Position numbers and translations under genes: made by a program. Positions 1 through 7,000 of a DNA stretch of 10,767 nucleotides are shown piece after piece. Source of the DNA: GCA-003244245 sp039924425 (lineage in GTDB: Bacteria; Actinomycetota; Actinomycetes; Mycobacteriales; Pseudonocardiaceae); assembly GCA_039924425.1 (NCBI GenBank), contig JBDTAX010000135.1, forward strand, positions 1 to 10,767, given 5' to 3'. Within the stretch, counting starts at the first letter, position 1. Each line of letters starts with the position of its first letter. The notes under the pieces are model-generated. The model had not been told where the DNA came from, made no database searches, and saw nothing but the letters and a program-made list of their open reading frames with translations.

Positions 1-7
1 TATAGGT

Positions 8-22
8 CGCAACGCCACTCAC
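8..22. terminator. possible terminator hairpin arm after cobO, cut by window edge
   Basis: Just downstream of the cobO stop, positions 8-22 read CGCAACGCCACTCAC. This matches 14 of 15 bases of one arm (4012-4026) of the perfect hairpin between the M15 gene and cobN. The other arm would lie outside the window, so the hairpin itself is not seen. If it exists, transcription of the GNAT-chelatase-cobO operon probably ends here rather than running on into further cobalamin genes. Confidence 0.3.
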
Positions 23-29
23 GCGGTGT

Positions 30-644
30 CTACCATTCAATCCCCCGCTGACCCTTCTGGCCGGCGTCCATGGGGTGCTTGACTTTGGTCATCTCGACCA
101 CCAGGTCGGCGGCGTCGAGCAGCGCGGGTGGCGCGTCCCGTCCGGTGATCACGACGTGCTGCCGGCCGGGCCGGCCGGCCAGCGTGGCCAGCACCTCGCC
201 GGTATCCACCCAGCCCCAGCGCAACGGGTAGCTGAACTCGTCGAGCACGTACAGGTCGTGGGCCTGCTCGGCCAGCCGACGGGCGATCTCCGCCCAGCCC
301 GCCGCCGCGGCGGCGGCGTGGTTCTCGGCGCTACCCGGCTTGCGCGCCCAGGACCAGCCCTCGCCCATCTTGTGCCACTCGACCGGCCCGCCCTGGCCGG
401 TCCGCTGGTGCACCTCGTGCAGCGCCCGGAACGCCGCCTCCTCCCCCACCTTCCACTTCGCGGACTTGACGAACTGGAACACCCCGATCGACCAGCCCGC
501 GCTCCACCCCCGCAACGCCAGGCCGAAGGCGGCGGTGGACTTGCCCTTCATCGCCCCAGTGTGCACGATCACCAGCGGCCGGCTCCGCCGCTGCCGGGTG
601 GACAGCCCGTCGTCGGGGACCCGGACCGGTACACCCTGGGGCAT
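30..644 (-). CDS. cobO: cob(I)yrinic acid a,c-diamide adenosyltransferase
   Basis: A 204-residue CobO/BtuR-family enzyme. It transfers the 5'-deoxyadenosyl group of ATP to the reduced cobalt of cob(I)yrinic acid a,c-diamide (or cobalamin) in the cytoplasm, in adenosylcobalamin synthesis. The family P-loop is GAMKGKST at residues 30-37, following LVIVHT. The conserved middle YVLDEFSYPLRWGWV and the C-terminal ending KGQRGIEW are typical of CobO. Length is normal for the family. The ATG at 644 is supported by a GGAGG Shine-Dalgarno about 6 nt upstream. It starts 12 bp after the stop of the chelatase gene, so the two are almost certainly co-transcribed and functionally linked. The stop is TAG (30-32). 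Family assignment is firm; the exact corrinoid substrate is inferred. Confidence 0.95.
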   Translation of the reverse strand: MPQGVPVRVPDDGLSTRQRRSRPLVIVHTGAMKGKSTAAFGLALRGWSAGWSIGVFQFVKSAKWKVGEEAAFRALHEVHQRTGQGGPVEWHKMGEGWSWARKPGSAENHAAAAAAGWAEIARRLAEQAHDLYVLDEFSYPLRWGWVDTGEVLATLAGRPGRQHVVITGRDAPPALLDAADLVVEMTKVKHPMDAGQKGQRGIEW

Positions 645-656
645 CTGGACCTCCAG

Positions 657-2603
657 CTAGACGGATCTGGCGGCGGATTGAGCGGCACGGACCACTCCGG
701 CCACCGCGTCGGCGGACAGCTCCGCCAGCCGCACGCACCCACCACCCATCGCGAGCGCAAGCCGGTCGGACAAGCCCAGCCGGACCGGCCCGGCCTCGCA
801 GTCCACCACAATCGAGGCCACCCCGTCGCGACGCAGCAGGCCAGCCGCGGCCAGCGCGGCGTCCATCCCGCCGTGGGTGGCCCGGCCGTCGGTGAGCACC
901 ACCAGCAACCCCCGCCGAGTGGGATCGCGCAATCGCTCGGCGGCCAGCACCCGCGCTGAGCGCAGCAACCCCGCGGCCAGCGGGGTGCGCCCGCCGGTGC
1001 GCAACCCGCGCAACCGGGCGGCCGCGGCATCCACCGCCGAGGTCGGTGGCAACACCACCTGCGCCTCCGTACCCCGGAAGCTGATCAAGCCTACCTTGTC
1101 GCGGCGCTGGTAGGCGTCCAGCAGCAGGGACAGCACCGCCCCGCTCACCGCGGACATCCGGTCCCGGGCCGCCATCGAGCCCGACGCGTCGACGGCGAAC
1201 AGGACCAGGGTGGATTCCCGCCCCTGCCGCACCGACAGGCGGACGTCGGCCCGGTGCAGCACCAGCCCCGGGCCGCGGCGCCCCCGGTCGCGCTGGTGCG
1301 GGGCGGCGGCGGCGAGGGTGCCCAACAGGTGCAGCCCGTGCCCCTGCGCACCCGAGCACCGGATCGTGCGCCCGACGCTGGTCAGCGCCCGAGCCCGCCG
1401 CCCCGGAACTCCCACCCCCACCCCACCCAACTCCAACACCCGAGCCCGAAACTCCCCCACCCCACCGGTGCTCTCGCCCCCGCATGGAGACATATCGGGG
1501 CTATCGGCGGGCGAATCACCCCGATATGTCTCCATGTCGGGAGCGGGGCCGGAGGGTGGGTTGGGGGGTGGGTTGGGGGGGTGGAGGGCTTGTTCTAGGT
1601 GTTGGGGGTCCAGGGCGGGGTTGTCGAAGGGGTCGCGGCGGCGGCGGTGCGGCAATGCCAGCGCCGCGGCGATCCGGATGTCGTCTTCACCCACTGCCGC
1701 GCAGCCTCGCCAGGCGGCGTGCGCCAACGCGGTGCGGGCCAGCACCAGATCGGCGCGCATCCCGTCCACCTCGAACGCGGCGCACACCGCGGCGATCCGG
1801 CGCAACTCAGCATCCGGAAGCACCACCGAGGGCAACGCGGTACGGGCCACCGTGATCCGTTCGGCGAGCGCGGCGTCCTCGGGACGCCAGGTCGCCGCGA
1901 AACCAGCCGGGTCAGCCTCGTAGCGCAGCCGGCGGCGGATCACTTCGGCCCGTGTGTCGACATCGCGGGAGGCCGCCACCTCGACGGTGAGCCCGAAGCG
2001 ATCCAATAGCTGCGGGCGCAGCTCACCCTCCTCCGGATTCATCGTGCCGACCAGCAGGAACGACGCGGCATGCGCGACCGACACGCCGTCGCGCTCCACG
2101 TGCGCGCGGCCCATCGCGGCGGCGTCGAGAAGCACGTCGACGAGATGGTCGGGCAGCAGGTTGACCTCATCGACGTACAGCGCGCCGCGGTGCGCCGCGG
2201 CGAGCAGCCCCGGCTGGTAGGCCGAGACGCCCTCGGTGAGCGCGCGCTGCAGGTCCAGCGAACCGATCAGACGGTCTTCGGTGGCGCCGACCGGCAGCTC
2301 GACCAGCCGGGCCGGGCGCGCGAGCCGCCCAGCGCCCGCGCCGTGCGAGCCATCCGCGCCGTGCGGGCCATCCGGGCAGGCCGGATCCGGGGCTGCCGGA
2401 TCGCAACTGAAGCGACATCCCGACACGACGGTCACCGCGGGGAGCAACGCCGACAGCGCCCGAACGGCCGTCGACTTCGCGGTGCCCTTCTCGCCGCGGA
2501 CCAGCACGCCGCCGATCGCCGGATGCACAGCGGTCAGCAGCAACGCCAACCGGAGCTCGTCGTGCCCGACGATCGCGGAGAACGGGTAGCGGGCCGCGCT
2601 CAC
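657..2603 (-). CDS. fused AAA+/VWA chelatase subunit (ChlI/ChlD-like), probable cobaltochelatase partner
   Basis: A 648-residue protein with a ChlI-type AAA+ ATPase half and a ChlD-type von Willebrand A half. Walker A is GEKGTAKST (37-45), Walker B is ALYVDE (141-146), the sensor-like motif is GTMNPEEG (186-193), and LLDRFG follows near 199-204. The VWA half carries the MIDAS motif DASGS (472-476), with Thr540 in GGRTPLAAG and Asp572 in VLTDGR. Such proteins power metal insertion by a large chelatase subunit. Since it sits beside cobO and near cobN, the likely metal is cobalt rather than magnesium; this is inference from context. The start is GTG at 2603 in a 4-bp GTGA overlap with the upstream GNAT stop, indicating translational coupling; there is no strong own Shine-Dalgarno. 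Two low-complexity inserts stand out: a Gly/His/Asp-rich stretch near residues 68-95, from repeats around 2338-2390, and a Pro-rich linker (about 335-400) containing an 18-bp inverted repeat. Confidence 0.9.
   Translation of the reverse strand: MSAARYPFSAIVGHDELRLALLLTAVHPAIGGVLVRGEKGTAKSTAVRALSALLPAVTVVSGCRFSCDPAAPDPACPDGPHGADGSHGAGAGRLARPARLVELPVGATEDRLIGSLDLQRALTEGVSAYQPGLLAAAHRGALYVDEVNLLPDHLVDVLLDAAAMGRAHVERDGVSVAHAASFLLVGTMNPEEGELRPQLLDRFGLTVEVAASRDVDTRAEVIRRRLRYEADPAGFAATWRPEDAALAERITVARTALPSVVLPDAELRRIAAVCAAFEVDGMRADLVLARTALAHAAWRGCAAVGEDDIRIAAALALPHRRRRDPFDNPALDPQHLEQALHPPNPPPNPPSGPAPDMETYRGDSPADSPDMSPCGGESTGGVGEFRARVLELGGVGVGVPGRRARALTSVGRTIRCSGAQGHGLHLLGTLAAAAPHQRDRGRRGPGLVLHRADVRLSVRQGRESTLVLFAVDASGSMAARDRMSAVSGAVLSLLLDAYQRRDKVGLISFRGTEAQVVLPPTSAVDAAAARLRGLRTGGRTPLAAGLLRSARVLAAERLRDPTRRGLLVVLTDGRATHGGMDAALAAAGLLRRDGVASIVVDCEAGPVRLGLSDRLALAMGGGCVRLAELSADAVAGVVRAAQSAARSV
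1411..1428 (-). repeat. G-quadruplex-capable tract on the coding strand of the chelatase gene
   Basis: The plus strand has C-runs of 3, 5, 4 and 3 separated by single A residues. The minus (coding) strand and the mRNA therefore carry four G-runs with 1-nt loops, a classic quadruplex pattern. It codes part of the Gly/Val-rich segment after the linker palindrome. Folding is not shown. Confidence 0.55.
1483..1536. repeat. 18-bp perfect inverted repeat inside the chelatase linker
   Basis: The left arm 1483-1500 (CATGGAGACATATCGGGG) is the exact reverse complement of the right arm 1519-1536. The loop is 18 nt (1501-1518). It lies inside the coding sequence, in frame, in the Pro-rich linker between the AAA+ and VWA halves. 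It encodes METYRG (from residue 357) and MSPCG (from residue 371) around a DSPADSPD spacer. The arms hold ATAT, unlike the surrounding very GC-rich sequence. It may be a mobile palindromic element tolerated in a linker, or an mRNA hairpin; the sequence alone does not decide. Confidence 0.9.
1554..1581 (+). repeat. G-quadruplex-capable tract with a 12-nt period
   Basis: The plus strand (template strand of the chelatase gene) has G-runs of 3, 3, 6, 3 and 7 separated by T or TT. The unit GGGTGGGTTGGG recurs with a 12-nt period. It codes the HPPNPPPNPPSG linker. With the C-rich tract at 1411-1428 it forms an imperfect inverted arrangement around the 18-bp palindrome. Confidence 0.55.
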
Positions 2604-3070
2604 GAGCAGCGGATTCGGGCCGACGCGTCGCGGCGCATCGGCACGTGTGGGATGCCGTCCTCAGTGAACTCCGCCCCGTCGACCACGAAGCCGTAGGGGC
2701 TGTACAGCCCGACGCAGTGTCGCTGCGAGTCGAGCACACACGGGGCATCGCCCACCTCGGCCAGCGCAGCCTGCAGCAGCCGCCGGATCCCGCCCTGGCC
2801 CCGGGACTGCCGCGCGGCGCAGACCCGGCTGATCCGGAACTGACCGTCGAGAGGTTCCAGCAGCCGCAGGGTGGCCTGTGGGTCCTGCGGCGCACCGGGC
2901 GGGGCGAGCCAGTAGTGCCGGGTTGTCCGGTCCAGGTCATGGCCGTCCAGCTCCGGATACGGGCAGGCCTGCTCGACCACAAAGACCTCGACCCGCAGCC
3001 GCAGCAGAGCGTAGATCATGGCGGTCGGCAGGTCGGCGGCGAGCCGTCGGTGCAGCACAGTGTGGTCCAC
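2600..3070 (-). CDS. ElaA-like GNAT N-acetyltransferase
   Basis: A 156-residue GNAT-fold protein. The N-terminal signature YALLRLRVEVFVVEQ..PYPELDG (about 20-43) is that of the ElaA group, whose substrate is not established. The acetyl-CoA pyrophosphate-binding loop is around RQSRGQGG (87-94), followed by a helix. A C-terminal YSPYGF motif and HVPM complete the fold. The start is GTG at 3070 with an AGGA Shine-Dalgarno upstream; initiation further in is possible. The TGA stop overlaps the GTG start of the chelatase gene by 4 bp, making it the first gene of a GNAT-chelatase-cobO operon. The same order is known in mycobacteria (Rv2851c-Rv2850c-Rv2849c). A role in cobalamin metabolism is suggested only by this linkage. 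Confidence 0.85.
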   Translation of the reverse strand: MDHTVLHRRLAADLPTAMIYALLRLRVEVFVVEQACPYPELDGHDLDRTTRHYWLAPPGAPQDPQATLRLLEPLDGQFRISRVCAARQSRGQGGIRRLLQAALAEVGDAPCVLDSQRHCVGLYSPYGFVVDGAEFTEDGIPHVPMRRDASARIRCS

Positions 3071-3107
3071 GTTTCCTGCCTACCAGAAGGTCTGGCATCG
3101 TGTCGCC
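3071..3107. promoter_or_regulatory. very short divergent intergenic region (GNAT operon / M15 lipoprotein)
   Basis: Only 37 bp separate the two chosen starts, too little for two independent conventional promoters. At least one promoter must lie within, or overlap, the opposite coding region. Minus-strand AGGA near 3075 fits the GNAT ribosome site. I see no clear -10/-35 pair. Confidence 0.35.
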
Positions 3108-3983
3108 GTGGCGGCGTATCGGCCCTGGCGGCTCGTCTTGAGAAAGTACCTGGTCTGGCTGTTCGCGGGCGCCCTGTTGGGCGGCTGTGGCACCACTGTC
3201 CAGCGGAGCGTGTCGGCGCCGTCGCGGGCTCCGGTCAGACCTCCCACCACCCAGCGGTTTATCATCCCCGCCGTGCCCCGTCCAGTACCTGTCTGGGTGC
3301 TGGGCGGCACACCGCTGCCATTGCGTCCGGATGGGTTCGGCGTGGTGCGCTCCACACCCCCGGCGCTGGTGAACCGGCGGCTCACCGCGATCGATCAACT
3401 GCCCCGACCCACCTCGACCACGTTCACCTCGACAATCAGCCCGGTGCCTCCTCGGGTGCTGGCCCGCAGCAGCTGGCAACCGACCTGTCCGGTGCAACCC
3501 GATCAGCTGCGTTACCTGACCATGTCCTTCCGCGGCTTCGATGGCCACGCGCACATCGGCGAGATGCTGGTGAACGCCGACGTCGCGCAGGCCGTGGTGG
3601 GTGTGTTCAAGCGGCTGTTCGCGGTCGGCTTTCCCCTTGAGGAGATGCGGATCACGCCAAAAGCCGTGCTGAACCTGCCCCCGACCGGGGACGGAAACAA
3701 CACCGAGGCCTTCGTCTGCCGCCAGACCCGTGGCCAGACGCGCTGGTCAGCCCATGCCTACGGGTTAGCCATCGACCTCAACCCGTTCGACAACCCCTAC
3801 GTCAAAGACGACCTGGTGATACCCGAGCTGGCGTCGTCCTACCTCAACCGGGACTGGGCGCGCCCCGGAATGGTGCGCGACGGCGACCCTGCGGTGACCG
3901 CGTTCGAGTCGGTGGGATGGACCTGGGGCGGCCGCTGGCCGGGGCCAGTGGATTTCATGCATTTCAGCGCCAATGGTCAGTGA
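3108..3983 (+). CDS. secreted lipoprotein with M15-type (D,D-peptidase-like) zinc peptidase domain
   Basis: A 291-residue predicted lipoprotein (from GTG 3108). The N-terminus has Arg-rich RPWRLVLRK, a hydrophobic YLVWLFAGALLGG, and lipobox LGGC with Cys27, so it should be exported and anchored on the outer face of the membrane. A Pro/Thr/Ser-rich spacer precedes the catalytic domain. That domain has the M15 motif SAHAYGLAID with zinc ligands His216 and Asp223, and a C-terminal DFMHF with probable third ligand His285 and acidic residue Asp282, as in M15C-type enzymes. It probably cleaves peptidoglycan peptide bonds; the exact bond is unknown. The same frame runs open upstream to 3018 inside the GNAT gene, but an initiation there would bury the signal peptide. 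TTG 3138 is an alternative start. No strong Shine-Dalgarno was found. One rare TTA leucine codon lies at 3765, within the catalytic motif. Confidence 0.85.
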   Translation: MAAYRPWRLVLRKYLVWLFAGALLGGCGTTVQRSVSAPSRAPVRPPTTQRFIIPAVPRPVPVWVLGGTPLPLRPDGFGVVRSTPPALVNRRLTAIDQLPRPTSTTFTSTISPVPPRVLARSSWQPTCPVQPDQLRYLTMSFRGFDGHAHIGEMLVNADVAQAVVGVFKRLFAVGFPLEEMRITPKAVLNLPPTGDGNNTEAFVCRQTRGQTRWSAHAYGLAIDLNPFDNPYVKDDLVIPELASSYLNRDWARPGMVRDGDPAVTAFESVGWTWGGRWPGPVDFMHFSANGQ

Positions 3984-4029
3984 CCTGTGAGTGGCGATGC
4001 GGGTCCCAACTCGCATCGCCACTCACAGG
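3984..4029. terminator. bidirectional hairpin terminator between convergent M15 gene and cobN
   Basis: Arms 3984-4001 (CCTGTGAGTGGCGATGCG) and 4012-4029 are an 18-bp perfect inverted repeat with a 10-nt loop. It begins right after the M15 stop (3981-3983) and ends 4 bp before the cobN stop (4034-4036). Placement between convergent stops and near-perfect symmetry point to a shared terminator. No U-tract follows on either strand, which is common in actinobacteria. Confidence 0.85.
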
Positions 4030-4033
4030 GGCC

Positions 4034-7000
4034 TCAGCCCTCAAGATCACCTTCGAGGTCGAGGTAGATGCCTCGCAGCGCGTCGAGGTCCGCTGGGTCG
4101 GGCTCGGCCCACAGGCCCCGGTCGGCGGCCTCGAGCAACCGCTCGGTCATCCCCCGCAGCGCCCACGGGTTGGACTTGCGTAGGAACTGTTGCACTCCGG
4201 GATCGAAGATGTAGGACTCAGCGAGCTGGTGGTACATCCAGTCCTCGACCACTCCCGCTGTGGCGTCGAAACCGAACAGGTAGTCGACAGTGGCGGCCAG
4301 CTCGAAGGCGCCTTTATAACCGTGCCGCTGCATGGCGGCGATCCACCGCGGGTTGACCACCCGGGAGCGGAACACCCGGCGGGTCTCCTCGGCCAGCGTT
4401 CGGGTCTTGACCGCGTGCGGCACCGCCGAGTCACCGACGTAGGCCGCCGGGTTGCTGCCCGTCAGCGAGCGTACCATCGCGACCATTCCGCCGTGGTACT
4501 GGAAGTAGTCATCGGAATCGGCGATGTCATGCTCGCGGGTGTCGACGTTCTTGGCGGCCACCGTGATGCGCCGGAAGGCGTGTTCCATGTCCCCGCGCGC
4601 GGGGAGCCCGTCGAGCCCCCGCCCGTAGGCATAGCCGCCCCAGGTGGCGTAGACCTCGGCGAGGTCAGCGTCGGTGCGCCACTGCCGGCTGTCGATCAGC
4701 GGCAGCAGCCCGGCACCGTACGCGCCGGGCTTGGAACCGAAGATCCGGGTGCGGGCCCGCCGGTCGTCGCCGTGCGCGGCGAGGTCGGCGCGGTAGTGCG
4801 CGGCGAGGAAGTTCCGCTCCGCCGGCTCGTCCAGCCTCGCGACGGCGGCGATCGCGTCGTCCAGCAGCGCGACCACGTGCGGGAAGGCGTCCCGGAAGAA
4901 GCCGGAGATGCGCAGCACCACGTCGATGCGGGGCCGGCCGAGCTCCTCGAGCCCGACCACCTCCAGGCCGGTGACTCGGCGGGAGGCGTCGTCCCAGGTC
5001 GGGCGCACGCCCAGCAGCGCCAGCACCTCGGCGATGTCGTCGCCCTGGGTGCGCATGGCGCTGGTGCCCCAGACGGTGAGGCCCACCGAGGCGGGCCAAG
5101 TACCGGTGTCGGCGCGGTGACGTTCCAACAACGAGTCGGCCAGCGCGGCGCCCACCTCGAAGGCGTTGCGCGACGGGATGGCCTTGGGGTCCACGGAGTA
5201 GAAGTTGCGACCGGTGGGCAACACGGACACCAGGCCGCGGGTGGGTGAGCCGGACGGTCCGGGTTCGACGAACCGGCCCTCCAGGGCGCGCAGCACGTTG
5301 GTGATCTCCGCCGGGGTGCCGGCCAGCCGCGGCACCAGCTCGGTGCAGCCGAACCGCAGCACCGCCACCACCCCGGCGTCGGGTTCCCCGAGCACCTCAG
5401 CCACCACGGCGGGCACCTTCGCCGGGTCCCACCCGGCCGCTTGGGTACCCAGCACGAGCGCGCGGGCCAGCGCCTCCAGGCGGTCGACGTCGGCGAGCGG
5501 CCCATGCTCGCCTGCGCTGATGCGCTCTGCGGGGCCGATGCGCTTCGCGGGGCCGATGCGCTCCGCGATGCCGATGTGCTCGGCGATGGCCTCGCGCAAG
5601 CCGGGCAGCGCCGTACCGGCGCCGAACACCTGGCGGGCGCGCAGCACCGCGAGCACGTCGTTGACCAGCTCCGCACCCTCGGGCGCGCGGCCCAGCACGT
5701 GCAGCCCGTCACGGATCTGCACGTCCTTGATCTCGCACAGGTACCCGTCGAGGTGCAGCACGAACTCGTCGAACTCGGCCGCACCCGGGGCAGCGTCGGC
5801 GCCCAGGTCATGGTGCAACTGGGCGCTCTGGATCAACGTCCAGATCTGCCCGCGCAGCGTGGGGAGTTTGTCCGGGTCCAGCGCCGCCACGGTGGCGTAC
5901 TCGTCGAGCAGCTGCTCGAGGCGGGCAAGATCACCGTAACTGTCGGCCCGAGCCATCGGCGGGATCAGGTGATCGACGATGGTGGCGTGCGCCCGGCGCT
6001 TGGCTTGAGTGCCCTCACCGGGGTCGTTGACGATGAACGGGTATACCAGCGGCAGGTTCCCGAGCACCGCGTCCGGGGCGTCCGCCGCGGCTAGGCCCAG
6101 CCCCTTGCCGGGCAGCCACTCCAGGGTGCCGTGCTTGCCCAGGTGCACCAGGGCGTGCGCACCGAAGGAGCACTCCAGCCACCGGTAAGCGGCCAAGTAC
6201 TGGTGCGAGGGCGCCAGCTCGGGGTCGTGGTAGATCGCCACCGGGTGCTCGCCGAAGCCCCGCGGTGGCTGGATGAGCAGCACCACATTGCCAAACCGCA
6301 GCGAAGCGACGTAAATCCTGTCGTCAGACACGTACAGTTGCCCAGGCGGCTCGCCCCAGGTCTCCACGACCGACTCGCGCAGCGGCGCGGGCAGGGCGGC
6401 GAACCACTGGGCGTACCGCGCGGTGGGCACCCGGATCGCCGCGCCCGCCATCTGCTCCTCGGTGAGCCACTCCACGTCGTGCCCCCCGGCGGCGATCAGC
6501 CGGTGGATCAGCGCGTCACCCTCCAGCGCCTCGACGTCCAGGTCGCCGAGGTCGTAGCCGGCATCGGCGAGCGCGCGCAGCAGCACCACGGCCGAGGCCG
6601 GGGTGTCCAGCCCGACCGCGTTACCGATCCGGGCATGCTTGGTCGGGTACGCCGAGAGCACGATCGCAATCCGCTTGTCGCGCGCCAGCACGTGACGCAG
6701 CCGGGCCAGCGCCACGGCGGTTCCGGCCACCCGGGCGGCCCGTTCCGGGTCGGCCACATAGACCGGGATCCCGTCCGCGCCCGGCTCCTTGAAGGAGAAC
6801 GGCACCGACACCAGCCGTCCGTCGAATTCCGGGATCGCAACCTGCATCGCGGCGTCCATCGGGGACAGCGCCGCGACACTGGCCTGCCAGCTCGCCCGGG
6901 AGGTAGTCAGGCACAGGCCTTGGAGCACCGGGACGTCCAGCTCGCACAGCGCTCCGGCGTCCCAGGATTCCTCCTGCGCCCCGGCGCTGCCGCCCGCGGC

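Noticed and set aside
331..1485. Alternative minus-strand frame across cobO and chelatase genes
   Set aside because: The product is low-complexity Gly/Arg/Ala-rich and overlaps two well-supported genes in another frame.
3018..3107. ATG 3018 as start of the M15 lipoprotein
   Set aside because: It lies inside the divergent GNAT gene and would put 30 extra residues before the signal peptide and lipobox.
5519..5590. CRISPR-like array
   Set aside because: The 18-bp units are directly adjacent with no spacers and are in frame within cobN, so this is a coding tandem repeat.
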